DNA of 13,943 bases from Lactobacillus delbrueckii (GTDB lineage Bacteria > Bacillota > Bacilli > Lactobacillales > Lactobacillaceae). Shown here one piece after another: positions 6,801-13,925 of this stretch (position 1 is the stretch's first letter; the number at the start of each line of letters is the position of its first letter). The position numbers and the translations under genes are program-made. Where the stretch lies: contig SFHY01000022.1 of NCBI GenBank assembly GCA_004556255.1, positions 1 through 13,943 on the forward strand, given 5' to 3'. A model generated the notes under the pieces. The model was given only the letters and a program-made list of their open reading frames with translations. It did not search any database and was not told where the DNA came from.

Positions 6801-7563
6801 GCTGCTTGAAATCCACTTGGGCCGGGCAGCCCGGGCCTTGGGTATTCACGTGGCTACTCCGGTATTCGACGGGGCCAGCGAAGATGACGTTTGGGACTTT
6901 GTCCGCGAAGCCGGTGTTGACTCAGACGGTAAGACTGTCCTTTACGACGGCCGGACCGGTGAACCATTCCACAACCGGGTTTCAGTCGGGGTTATGTACT
7001 ACTTGAAGCTGACTCACATGGTTGACGACAAGATCCACGCGCGGTCAATCGGGCCTTACTCACTTGTTACCCAACAGCCTTTGGGTGGTAAGGCACAATT
7101 CGGTGGTCAGCGTTTCGGTGAAATGGAAGTCTGGGCTTTGGAAGCCTACGGTGCAGCCTACACTCTGCAAGAAATCCTGACCTACAAGTCTGACGACGTT
7201 GTTGGCCGTGTCAAGGCCTACGAAGCAATCGTCAAGGGCGAAAGAATTCCTAAGCCAGGCGTGCCAGAATCATTCCGCGTTTTGGTTAAGGAACTGCAAT
7301 CATTGGGTCTGGACCTGTGCGTTTTGGATAGCGACGAAAATGAAGTCGAACTGCGCGACATGGACGAAGACTCAAATGAACACGTAAACATCGATACTTT
7401 ATCTCGCCTTGCGGAAGCGCAAGAAAAGAAGAAGTTGGCCGAAGAAGAGGCCGAAATCGCCGCGGAAGCTGAAGCAGAAGGCAGCGCGGAAGAAGACGCA
7501 GCTGAAGCAGATGCTGAGGCAACTGAAGCTGAAACTGCTGACGACGACAAGGCTTCAAAGTAA
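3898..7563 (+). CDS. rpoB: DNA-directed RNA polymerase subunit beta
   Basis: The beta subunit of RNA polymerase (1221 residues from the TTG start at 3898), which with beta' forms the catalytic core. The rifampicin region runs from about residue 469 to 500 (GSSQLSQFMDQNN, then THKRRMSALGPGGL). Asp478, His488 and Ser493 correspond to E. coli Asp516, His526 and Ser531, so the usual resistance positions are wild type. KMSGRHGNKG (922-931) and GEMEVWALEAYGA (1074-1086) are highly conserved core motifs. From about residue 1174 the protein ends in a 48-residue tail that is almost entirely Ala, Glu and Asp and lies beyond the conserved fold. The frame is open back to an ATG at 3817, within the run after the leader terminator; those 27 extra residues are not RpoB-like and I reject them. 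rpoC follows after 15 bases. Confidence 0.98.
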   Translation: MLNGHVVNYGQHRTRRSFSRIKEILPLPNLTDVQTESYKWFLDEGVKEVFDDILPISDTSGRLTLEYVDYKLQEPKYTVDESRKHDATYSAPMHVTLKLTNHETGEIKTQDVFFGDLPLMTKSGSFIVNGAERVIVSQLVRSPGVYYSGEFDKNGRQIFGTTVIPNRGAWLEFETDAKNISYVRVDRTRKLPLSVLVRALGFGSDSEIKEIFGDSDTLDLTLDKDVHKNPADSRVAEALKDIYDRLRPGEPKTTDSSRSLLVSRFFDPRRYDLAAVGRYKVNKKLSLKNRLLGYTLAETLADPDTGEVLAAKGTVVNNEVMDVLKDYLDRDDFKTVTYTPSDEGAIPEPVTVQEIKVFSREIPDREIKLISNGHIAEDVKCITPADIIASVNYFLELQEGVGNIDDIDHLGNRRIRRVGELLQNQMRIGLARMERVVRERMSIQDAATVTPQQLINIRPIVGSIKEFFGSSQLSQFMDQNNPLGELTHKRRMSALGPGGLSRDRAGYEVRDVHYTHYGRLCPIETPEGPNIGLINSMATYAIINKYGFLETPYRRVSWTTHKVTDKIDYLTADVEDNYIIAGANTPLNEDGSFVDDVILCRHREDNVEVSPDRIDYMDVIPKQVVSVTSACIPFLENDDSNRALMGANHQRQAVPLINPHGPLVATGMEYRAGHDSGDALLAEADGEVEYVDANEIRVRREDQTLDTYTLEKYRRSNATKNYNQTPNVKRGDKVVDGQVIANGPSMADGELALGQNPVIAFTTWNMYNFEDAIMLSERLVKEDVYTSIHIEDYDSEARDTKLGPEEITREIPNVGEDALKDLDENGIIRIGAEVHDGDILVGKVTPKGITELSAEERLLHAIFGEKAREVRDTSLKVPHGGGGVVQDVQVFTREAGDELAPGVNTLVRVYIVQKRKIQVGDKMSGRHGNKGTVALVAPVEDMPYLPDGTPVDICLNPMGVPSRMNIGQLLEIHLGRAARALGIHVATPVFDGASEDDVWDFVREAGVDSDGKTVLYDGRTGEPFHNRVSVGVMYYLKLTHMVDDKIHARSIGPYSLVTQQPLGGKAQFGGQRFGEMEVWALEAYGAAYTLQEILTYKSDDVVGRVKAYEAIVKGERIPKPGVPESFRVLVKELQSLGLDLCVLDSDENEVELRDMDEDSNEHVNIDTLSRLAEAQEKKKLAEEEAEIAAEAEAEGSAEEDAAEADAEATEAETADDDKASK

Positions 7564-7578
7564 TTGGGAGGTTAAACT

Positions 7579-10500
7579 TTGATCGACGTAAATAAGTTTG
7601 AAAGCATGCAGATTGGTTTGGCTTCACCAAACAAGATCAGAAGCTGGTCTTACGGGGAAGTTAAGAAGCCGGAAACCATCAACTACCGGACTTTGAAGCC
7701 AGAAAAAGACGGTCTGTTCGATGAACGGATCTTCGGGCCGACCAAGGACTATGCTTGTGCCTGTGGCAAGTACAAGGGCGTTCGCTACAAGGGGATCGTC
7801 TGTGACCGGTGCGGGGTTGAAGTAACGACCTCTCACGTGCGCCGGGAACGGATGGGCCACATCGAACTGGCTGCTCCTGTAACCCACATCTGGTACTTCA
7901 AGGGTATCCCATCAAGAATGGGTCTGGTTTTGGACGTTTCTCCAAAGCAATTGGAAGAAGTCATCTACTTTGCTGCCTACATTGTCATCGATCCAGGTGA
8001 CACTGGCCTGGAAGCCAAGCAGCTTTTGACTGAAGCTGAATACCGGGAAGAAAAGGCCAAGTACGGCAACCGCTTCGTGGCCAAGATGGGGGCTGAAGCT
8101 ATCCGCGACCTGCTTAAGCAGGTTGACCTGGACAAGGAAGTTACTGCCCTTAAGGCAGAACTGCAAACCTTGAAGGGGCAAAAGCGGACCCGGGCCATCC
8201 GCCGGTTGGACATCCTTGATGCCTTCAGAAACAGCGGCAACAAGCCTGAATGGATGGTTATGGAAACTGTTCCGGTTATTCCGCCGGACTTGCGGCCAAT
8301 GGTTCAACTGGAAGGTGGTCGTTTCGCCACTTCCGACTTGAACGACCTTTACCGCCGGGTTATCAACCGTAACAACCGGTTGAAGAAGCTGCTGGATATG
8401 CACGCTCCTGGCTTGATTGTGCAAAACGAAGAGCGGATGCTGCAAGAAGCAGTTGACGCCTTGATCGACAATGGCCGCCGGGGCCGCCCAGTTGTTGGGC
8501 CAGGTAACCGGCCACTGAAGTCAATCTCACACATGCTGAAGGGGAAGCAAGGGCGTTTCCGTCAAAACTTGCTTGGTAAGCGTGTTGACTACTCCGGCCG
8601 TTCAGTTATCGACGTTTCTCCAAAGCTGAAGCTTTACCAATGCGGCGTTCCGCGTCCAATGGCTCTGGAATTGTTCAAGCCATTCGTTATGCGGGAACTT
8701 GTCCGCCGGGGCATTGCTTCCAACATCAAGAACGCTAAGCGCAAGATCGACCGGGAAGACGACGACATCTGGGACGTATTGGAATACGTCATTAAGGAAC
8801 GTCCAGTTCTTTTGAACCGGGCACCTACCCTGCACCGTCTGTCAATCCAGGCCTTTGAACCAGTTTTGGTCCCAGGCAAGGCCCTGCGTTTGCACCCACT
8901 GGCTTGTGAAGCTTACAACGCCGACTTCGACGGTGACCAGATGGCCATCCACGTGCCGCTGTCAGACGAAGCTGTAGCTGAATCCCGCCTCTTGATGCTG
9001 GCTGCCCACCACATCTTGACTCCTAAGGACGGTACTCCAATCGTTACTCCGTCCCAGGACATCGTTTTGGGTAACTATTGGCTGACCCAGGCTGAAATCG
9101 GCCGGGAAGGCGAAGGCATGATTTTTGCTACTCCAGAAGAAGCAACCATCGCCTACAACAACGGTGATATTCACTACCACACCATCATCGGTGTGTCAGC
9201 CGCTTCAATGCCGAAGAAGGACTGGGGCGCGGGCCACGAAGACAGCATTTTCGTAACTACTTACGGCCGCTTGGTCTTCAACTCCCTCTTCCCAGACGAC
9301 TACTTCTACATCAACGAACCAAGCCAGGACAACTTGAAGCAGCCAATGGCTGACAAGTACTTCCTGGAAGATGGCCAGGACATCCACGACAAGATCGCTG
9401 AAGTTGGCCAGGACCTGGTGGCTACGCCATTCAAGAAGGGCTTCCTGGGTGACACTATTTCTGAAATCTACAAGCGCTACCGGGTACAAAGAACTTCAGA
9501 ATACCTGGACGACTTGAAGGAAATGGGCTACTCAGCTTCAACTATTTCCGGCTTGACTATCGGTATGGCCGACGTTCCGGAAACCAAGACCAAGGATGCC
9601 TTGGTTGCTGAAGCCCGCAAGCAGGTTAAGCAAGTATCTAAGATGTTCCGCCGGGGCAAGCTGTCCGACAAGGAACGTCACGACAACATCATCAAGATCT
9701 GGACTGACTGTAAGGATGCCGTTCAACAGGAAATTGCCGAATTCAAGGATCAAAAGAACCCAATCTCCGTCATGCAGCAGTCCGGTGCCCGTGGTAACAT
9801 CTCCAACTTTACCCAGCTGGCTGGTATGCGTGGTTTGATGGCTACTCCAAGTGGTGAATTGTTCGAAATCCCGGTTATCTCCAACTTTAAGGAAGGTCTG
9901 ACCGTTCTGGAACTGTTCATGTCCACTCACGGCGCCCGGAAGGGGATGACTGACACGGCCTTGAAGACCGCCCAGTCTGGTTACCTGACCCGTCGTCTGG
10001 TCGACGTTGCCCAGGACGTTATCATCCGTGAAGACGACTGTGGCACTGACCGCGGCATTACTGCCAAGGCCATCGTTGACAAGGATGCCGGCTTGATTGA
10101 ATCACTTTACGACCGTCTGGTAGGCCGCTTTACCAACCGGACTGTCCGTGACCCGCAAACCGGTGAAGTCATCTGCCCTAAGGGCGTCCTGATGGATGAA
10201 CAAATGGCGCAGAAGATCGTTGATGCTGGCGTACAGGAAGTTCAAATCCGGTCAATCCTGACTTGCAACACTTCCCACGGTATCTGCCGGAAGTGCTACG
10301 GCCGGAACCTGGCTACTGCCGAAGAAGTTGAAATCGGTGAAGCAGTTGGTACGGTTGCCGCTCAGTCAATCGGTGAACCAGGTACCCAGCTGACCCTGCG
10401 TACTTTCCACACCGGTGGTGTTGCCGGCGCAGAAGACATTACTCAAGGTCTGCCTCGTGTGCAAGAATTGTTCGAAGCCCGCAACCCTAAGGGGCGCGCG

Positions 10501-11244
10501 GTCATCTCTGAAGTTGACGGTGTTGTTGACAAGATCGAAAGCAACGCGGCTGAACACTTGCAAGAAATCACCGTTAAGGGCAAGATCGACACCAGAGTCT
10601 ACACCATTCCTTACACTGCTAAGCCAGCAGTTCAGGAAGGTGATGAAATCCACCGTGGTGACAAGCTGATCCCTGGTTCTATCGACCCTAAGGAATTGAT
10701 CAAGGTAACTGACACTTTGACGACTGAAGAATACATCCTGGCTGAAGTCCAGAAGTCATACCGGACTCAGGGTGTTGACCTGGCCGACAAGCACGCCGAA
10801 GTCTTGACCAGACAGATGCTGCAGAAGGTCCGGGTCCTTGACCCAGGTGAAACCGACATCTTGCCAGGTGAAGTCATGGACATCGCTGAATTCCGCGACA
10901 GAAACCGTGACGTCATCATCAGCGGCGGGATCCCGGCTACTGCCCAGGCTGACATTCTGGGTATCACCAAGGCTGCCTTGGAAACCAACAGTTTCCTGTC
11001 AGCTGCTTCCTTCCAGGAAACTACCCGGGTTCTTACCGACGCGTCAATCCGCGGCAAGAACGACCCGCTTCTTGGTTTGAAGGAAAACGTCATCATCGGG
11101 AAGATCATCCCAGCTGGTACTGGTATGCCAATTTACCGCGACCAAGTACCAAAGGCCGATGTTCAACAACCAGACTCAGTTTACTCAATTGCTGACCTGG
11201 AAAAGAAGATGGAAGACGAAAACAAGGAAACTGAAAGCAAGTAA
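7579..11244 (+). CDS. rpoC: DNA-directed RNA polymerase subunit beta'
   Basis: The beta' subunit (1221 residues), carrying the catalytic magnesium site. It starts at TTG 7579, seven bases after GGGAGG (7566-7571), and gives the N-terminus MIDVNKFESMQIGLASP. The N-terminal zinc site has Cys60, Cys62, Cys75 and Cys78. The active-site motif NADFDGDQ spans 447-454 with the three metal-binding aspartates at 449, 451 and 453. The second zinc site is Cys821, Cys896, Cys903 and Cys906. The trigger-loop region AQSIGEPGTQLTLRTFHTGG ends at about 947. Length is normal for Firmicutes, without the large insertions of the Proteobacterial protein. It is cotranscribed with rpoB and ends 16 bases before a strong terminator. 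Confidence 0.98.
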   Translation: MIDVNKFESMQIGLASPNKIRSWSYGEVKKPETINYRTLKPEKDGLFDERIFGPTKDYACACGKYKGVRYKGIVCDRCGVEVTTSHVRRERMGHIELAAPVTHIWYFKGIPSRMGLVLDVSPKQLEEVIYFAAYIVIDPGDTGLEAKQLLTEAEYREEKAKYGNRFVAKMGAEAIRDLLKQVDLDKEVTALKAELQTLKGQKRTRAIRRLDILDAFRNSGNKPEWMVMETVPVIPPDLRPMVQLEGGRFATSDLNDLYRRVINRNNRLKKLLDMHAPGLIVQNEERMLQEAVDALIDNGRRGRPVVGPGNRPLKSISHMLKGKQGRFRQNLLGKRVDYSGRSVIDVSPKLKLYQCGVPRPMALELFKPFVMRELVRRGIASNIKNAKRKIDREDDDIWDVLEYVIKERPVLLNRAPTLHRLSIQAFEPVLVPGKALRLHPLACEAYNADFDGDQMAIHVPLSDEAVAESRLLMLAAHHILTPKDGTPIVTPSQDIVLGNYWLTQAEIGREGEGMIFATPEEATIAYNNGDIHYHTIIGVSAASMPKKDWGAGHEDSIFVTTYGRLVFNSLFPDDYFYINEPSQDNLKQPMADKYFLEDGQDIHDKIAEVGQDLVATPFKKGFLGDTISEIYKRYRVQRTSEYLDDLKEMGYSASTISGLTIGMADVPETKTKDALVAEARKQVKQVSKMFRRGKLSDKERHDNIIKIWTDCKDAVQQEIAEFKDQKNPISVMQQSGARGNISNFTQLAGMRGLMATPSGELFEIPVISNFKEGLTVLELFMSTHGARKGMTDTALKTAQSGYLTRRLVDVAQDVIIREDDCGTDRGITAKAIVDKDAGLIESLYDRLVGRFTNRTVRDPQTGEVICPKGVLMDEQMAQKIVDAGVQEVQIRSILTCNTSHGICRKCYGRNLATAEEVEIGEAVGTVAAQSIGEPGTQLTLRTFHTGGVAGAEDITQGLPRVQELFEARNPKGRAVISEVDGVVDKIESNAAEHLQEITVKGKIDTRVYTIPYTAKPAVQEGDEIHRGDKLIPGSIDPKELIKVTDTLTTEEYILAEVQKSYRTQGVDLADKHAEVLTRQMLQKVRVLDPGETDILPGEVMDIAEFRDRNRDVIISGGIPATAQADILGITKAALETNSFLSAASFQETTRVLTDASIRGKNDPLLGLKENVIIGKIIPAGTGMPIYRDQVPKADVQQPDSVYSIADLEKKMEDENKETESK

Positions 11245-11260
11245 TTCAGTTTAATTAACA

Positions 11261-11309
11261 AGAAAAAACGTTCGAATGGCTCAAAGTCATCCGAACGTTT
11301 TTTCTTTTA
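11261..11309. terminator. Bidirectional terminator between rpoC and the convergent comC
   Basis: AGAAAAAACGTTCG (11261-11274) pairs perfectly with CGAACGTTTTTTCT (11292-11305); an inner ATG/CAT pair extends the stem past one mismatch. On the plus strand the T-rich tract TTTTTTCTTTT (11298-11308) ends rpoC. On the minus strand the complementary A-tract reads as TTTTTTCT, so the same hairpin can stop transcription from comC, whose stop codon is at 11312-11314. Confidence 0.9.
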
Positions 11310-11311
11310 CC

Positions 11312-11872
11312 CTAAAGGAAAAATTGGAGGTTGAGGCCCCAGAATAAGTAGGGCAGGAAGGCAAAGGGCTCTTTACCCGGCCGCTTATGCCAAAGCGCGT
11401 GGGCGATGGCCAGCAGGGAGGCCAGCAGGAAACTCTTCACAGCAACGGGACATGAAAAATTTAAAGACAGGAGTAAAAAATGCCAAACGTCCCCGCTGCC
11501 CATTTTCCCTGTAAAAGCGAGCCAGACCAGGACTGCCAGAAAAATGGCAGCCTGCCCCAGGCCTTCCGTGTTTGGTGCCTGGAAAAAATGCATCAGCCCG
11601 GTGGCTAGCGGCACGACGAGCAGGCAAGTATCAAAAGACTGTTCATGCAGGTCGCTGACAACCATTAAAAAGAAGTTGATTATAAAGAGCAGAGAAATAA
11701 CACTGTTCCTAGAATTGGAGATTAAATAAACTAGCAAATTTCCGGCCAGGATGGTGTAAGGGATATCATCCGCCAGCCGGCTTTTACACTCAAGGATGGT
11801 ATTATAACGGTAGCGGTCGGCGATGAGAGCTGCCAAAAGACCGCAGAGTAAAGAAATCATTTCGCTGAGCAT
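11312..11872 (-). CDS. comC: Short prepilin peptidase, ComC-like (A24 family)
   Basis: A 186-residue polytopic membrane protein matching the type IV prepilin peptidase family, which cleaves and often methylates the leader of pilins and competence pseudopilins. The two aspartates of the A24 active site are visible: Asp74 in VSDLHEQSFD and Asp128 in GKMGSGDVW, the GxGD motif. The C-terminus FAFLPYLFWG fits the family's closing PFxPyL motif. About six hydrophobic segments can be seen (near 5-18, 38-52, 57-73, 82-97, 107-121, 143-160). It is shorter than the usual 220-250 residues: the N-terminal cytoplasmic loop with paired CxxC cysteines is reduced to ILECKSRLADDIPY, with a single cysteine. A good GGAGGG lies five bases before the ATG at 11872, so it is not simply a mis-called start. 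No ComX-type cin-box was seen upstream. Function as a competence peptidase is inferred. Confidence 0.8.
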   Translation of the reverse strand: MLSEMISLLCGLLAALIADRYRYNTILECKSRLADDIPYTILAGNLLVYLISNSRNSVISLLFIINFFLMVVSDLHEQSFDTCLLVVPLATGLMHFFQAPNTEGLGQAAIFLAVLVWLAFTGKMGSGDVWHFLLLSLNFSCPVAVKSFLLASLLAIAHALWHKRPGKEPFAFLPYLFWGLNLQFFL

Positions 11873-11898
11873 TTTTTCCCTCCACTTACTATTACACC

Positions 11899-11932
11899 TT
11901 TTTTGCCAATATTTTTTTAAAAAGGCAAAAAA
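11899..11932. repeat. Inverted repeat between the HAD gene and comC
   Basis: TTTTTTGCC (11899-11907) and GGCAAAAAA (11924-11932) are perfect complements around an AT-only loop of 16 bases. The tracts are in the wrong order for a terminator on either strand, because no T-run follows the stem. It lies 16-60 bases upstream of the comC ribosome binding site and downstream of the HAD stop, so it may be a regulatory stem in the mRNA or a DNA site. Confidence 0.5.
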
Positions 11933-11960
11933 TTGTCAGTTTAGGGAAAAACTATACCTG

Positions 11961-12770
11961 CTAAAAAACAAACTTCTCCAGAGCTTGGGCGATCCCGTCT
12001 TCATCATTGCTGCTGGTGACATAGTCAGCGGCTTGCTTAACCAGGTCATTGCCGTTGCCCATGGCCACGCTGGTGCCGGCAAAAGCAAACATGTCTAAGT
12101 CGTTTCTCTCGTCTCCGATTGCCATGACTTCTTCTGGCGCGATTTCCAGCCGGCCGCAGAGTTCTTTGAGCCCCTGGCCCTTGTTGACCTTGGGATTGAG
12201 CAGTTCAAGGAAGCGGGCGTCAGTCCGCAGAACGTTGAAGTCCTGCCCCCAGTCTTCCTTGACCCGGTCTTCTACTCTGTCCAAAAGCTCCTGGCTGCCG
12301 ACAAAGCAGGCCTTGGCAATGGCCTGGCCCTTCTCCGGAAATTCTTCAACGCTTCTGACAAAGAGGACGGCCTGGTTTTCGTAAGCCTGCTGGTAAACTA
12401 TCGGGTCGATGTCATGGTTCGGCGTAATGATCCGGGATTCAAAGTCCACGATGTTGAAGGGGAGCTTTAAAGAGAGGGCGTAGGCGGTCAGCTGCCGGTA
12501 AACGGAGTTGGCTATTAAGTCGCTGGTCATGATTTCCCCGCTGGCCTTACGGCTAATTGCCCCGTTTAAAGTCACGGCATACTGGTCTTCGCCTGTAATG
12601 CCCAGTTCATCCATGTAAGGGGCCAGGCCCGCGATTGGCCGGCCGGAGCAAAGGACGACCTTGACGCCGCGCTCAAGTGCCTTAGAAATGGCTTCTTTTG
12701 TGCTGGCCTGGATTTTTCCCTGGGAGTTGAGCAGGGTGCCGTCAGTGTCGATTGCGATTAATTTGATCAT
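11961..12770 (-). CDS. Cof-type HAD-IIB family phosphatase
   Basis: A 269-residue cytoplasmic phosphatase of the haloacid dehalogenase superfamily, Cof/YidA branch, which typically dephosphorylates sugar phosphates or flavin and nucleotide phosphates; the substrate cannot be read from the sequence. Motif I is DTDGTL (nucleophile Asp8, general acid Asp10), motif II is LCSGRP (Ser42), motif III is Lys197 in PKVNKGQGLK, and motif IV is GDERNDLDM (Asp220, Asn223, Asp224). The C2-type cap lies between motifs II and III (about 85-185). Length is normal. TGAGGT lies five bases before the ATG at 12770. Its stop is 88 bases before comC on the same strand and no convincing terminator lies between, so readthrough into comC is possible. 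Confidence 0.92.
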   Translation of the reverse strand: MIKLIAIDTDGTLLNSQGKIQASTKEAISKALERGVKVVLCSGRPIAGLAPYMDELGITGEDQYAVTLNGAISRKASGEIMTSDLIANSVYRQLTAYALSLKLPFNIVDFESRIITPNHDIDPIVYQQAYENQAVLFVRSVEEFPEKGQAIAKACFVGSQELLDRVEDRVKEDWGQDFNVLRTDARFLELLNPKVNKGQGLKELCGRLEIAPEEVMAIGDERNDLDMFAFAGTSVAMGNGNDLVKQAADYVTSSNDEDGIAQALEKFVF

Positions 12771-12829
12771 TTTTTACCTCATTTTTTCTTTTCTACTAAC
12801 AACAAATTAATATTTTTCGCCTAAAATCA

Positions 12830-12858
12830 ATCTTAGCATAGATGGAAAACGCTGTCAT
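12830..12858 (-). promoter_or_regulatory. Candidate promoter of the HAD gene
   Basis: On the minus strand ATGACA (12858-12853) and TAAGAT (12835-12830) are 17 bases apart, and TGC directly before the -10 makes an extended -10. The -35 matches consensus at five of six positions. The predicted start would leave a leader of about 55 bases. It diverges from the rpsL promoter, with the two -35 boxes about 50 bases apart. Confidence 0.55.
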
Positions 12859-12873
12859 TGAGTGGAAAAGCGC

Positions 12874-12908
12874 AGCTTTTTTCAGGCAAGAAATTCTTGA
12901 AAAAAGCT
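12874..12908. repeat. 11-bp inverted repeat abutting the rpsL -35 box
   Basis: AGCTTTTTTCA (12874-12884) and TGAAAAAAGCT (12898-12908) are perfect complements. Inside and overlapping is a second symmetry, CAAGAAATTCTTG (12887-12899). The right arm ends one base before the rpsL -35. The T-tract and A-tract centres are 23 bases apart, about two helical turns, so the DNA may be bent, and the right arm could serve as an AT-rich UP element for RNA polymerase. There is no T-run to make it a terminator for a known upstream transcript. Confidence 0.65.
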
Positions 12909-12936
12909 TTGCATTGGCTGGTAAATGGAGTATACT
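12909..12936 (+). promoter_or_regulatory. Promoter of rpsL-rpsG
   Basis: TTGCAT (12909-12914), a 16-base spacer and TATACT (12931-12936). Transcription would begin near 12943, giving a leader of about 90 bases before rpsL. The strong -10 and the adjacent A-tract suit a highly expressed ribosomal protein unit. Confidence 0.75.
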
Positions 12937-12961
12937 AACAGATGTATGTTTTGAAGATTAC

Positions 12962-12989
12962 TCCGCGAGGCAAAAAAGAAACTCCCGGA
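12962..12989 (+). promoter_or_regulatory. Hairpin in the rpsL leader
   Basis: TCCGCGAG (12962-12969) pairs with CTCCCGGA (12982-12989) at seven of eight positions, with one C-C mismatch, around a purine-rich loop of 12 bases. It lies about 20 bases after the predicted start of transcription and about 30 bases before the rpsL ribosome binding site. It could be a leader structure used for autoregulation or for mRNA stability; no T-run follows. Confidence 0.4.
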
Positions 12990-13031
12990 TATGTGAACAA
13001 AATGATATATAAATTTAGGAGGAACTAGTTA

Positions 13032-13439
13032 ATGCCAACCATTAATCAATTGGTTAGAAAAGGCCGTCACTCAAAGACTACTAAGTCAAAGTCACCAGCC
13101 TTGAACTACAGCTACAACAGCATGAAGAAGGAACAAGTCTTCAACCCAGCACCACAAATGCGTGGGGTTGCGACTCGTGTCGGTACTATGACGCCAAAGA
13201 AGCCTAACTCAGCTTTGCGTAAGTACGCCCGTGTACGTCTTTCAAACTTGACTGAAGTTACTGCCTACATCCCAGGTGAAGGCCACAACCTGCAAGAACA
13301 CTCAGTTGTCCTGATCCGTGGGGGCCGTGTAAAGGACCTTCCTGGTGTACGTTACCACATCGTTCGTGGTGCCCTTGACACTGCTGGTGTTGACGGCAGA
13401 AAGCAAGCTCGTTCCAAGTACGGCGCTAAGAAGGGTTAA
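13032..13439 (+). CDS. rpsL: 30S ribosomal protein S12
   Basis: Ribosomal protein S12 (135 residues), part of the decoding centre of the small subunit. The motif TPKKPNSALRKYARVRL is present with Lys56 and Lys57 at the streptomycin-sensitive position, and the second resistance loop GGRVKDLPGVRYH has Lys101, all as in the sensitive wild type. Asp102 is the residue that is methylthiolated in some bacteria. The protein is slightly longer than the E. coli form because of an insertion near residues 25-38, as is usual in Firmicutes. AGGAGG (13017-13022) lies nine bases before the ATG. It is the first gene of the rpsL-rpsG unit; fusA usually follows rpsG. Confidence 0.99.
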   Translation: MPTINQLVRKGRHSKTTKSKSPALNYSYNSMKKEQVFNPAPQMRGVATRVGTMTPKKPNSALRKYARVRLSNLTEVTAYIPGEGHNLQEHSVVLIRGGRVKDLPGVRYHIVRGALDTAGVDGRKQARSKYGAKKG

Positions 13440-13454
13440 AGGAGGACTTAAATA

Positions 13455-13925
13455 ATGCCAAGAAAAGGTCATGTTTCAAAGAGAGACGTTTTAGCAGACC
13501 CAGTTTACAACTCAAAGCTGGTTACTAAGCTGATCAACCACTTGATGAAGGATGGTAAGAGAGCTCAAGCTTCATCAATCTTGTACGATGCTTTTGACAT
13601 CATCAAGGACAAGACTGGCAAGGAACCAATGGACGTCTTTGAAGAAGCCATGAACAACGTTAAGCCAGTTTTGGAAGTTAAGGCTCGCCGTATCGGTGGT
13701 TCTAACTACCAAGTTCCTGTAGAAGTTCGTCCAGAAAGACAAACTACTTTGGCATTGCGTTGGCTGGTTTCATACTCCCGCCTGCGTAACGAACACACTA
13801 TGGATGAACGTTTGGCAAACGAATTGATCGATGCCTCAAACAACACTGGTTCAGCCGTTAAGAAGCGTGAAGACGTGCACCGTATGGCAGAAGCCAACCG
13901 TGCCTTCGCTCACTACCGTTTCTAA
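13455..13925 (+). CDS. rpsG: 30S ribosomal protein S7
   Basis: Ribosomal protein S7 (156 residues, complete), a primary 16S rRNA binding protein that organises the head of the small subunit near the E site. Family features are the start MPRKGHVSKRDVLADPVYNS, the KPVLEVKARRIGGSNYQVPVEV segment of the RNA-binding region (about 69-90, quoted here in two adjoining parts: KPVLEVKARR and IGGSNYQVPVEV), RWLVSYSRLR, and the C-terminal HRMAEANRAFAHYRF. GGAGG (13441-13445) lies nine bases before the ATG, and the gap after rpsL is 15 bases, so the two are cotranslated from one mRNA. In enteric bacteria S7 represses its own operon; whether it does here is unknown. The window ends 18 bases after the stop. 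Confidence 0.99.
   Translation: MPRKGHVSKRDVLADPVYNSKLVTKLINHLMKDGKRAQASSILYDAFDIIKDKTGKEPMDVFEEAMNNVKPVLEVKARRIGGSNYQVPVEVRPERQTTLALRWLVSYSRLRNEHTMDERLANELIDASNNTGSAVKKREDVHRMAEANRAFAHYRF

Noticed and set aside
11406..11729. Plus-strand open frame of 107 codons opposite comC
   Set aside because: The minus-strand frame shows both prepilin peptidase aspartate motifs and a strong ribosome binding site; the plus-strand frame has neither.
11899..11932. Intrinsic terminator for the HAD gene
   Set aside because: The stem has its T and A tracts in the reverse order and no T-run follows it on the minus strand.
11823..12098. Plus-strand open frame of 91 codons across the comC-HAD gap
   Set aside because: It overlaps two better supported genes and reads through AT-rich intergenic sequence with no ribosome binding site.
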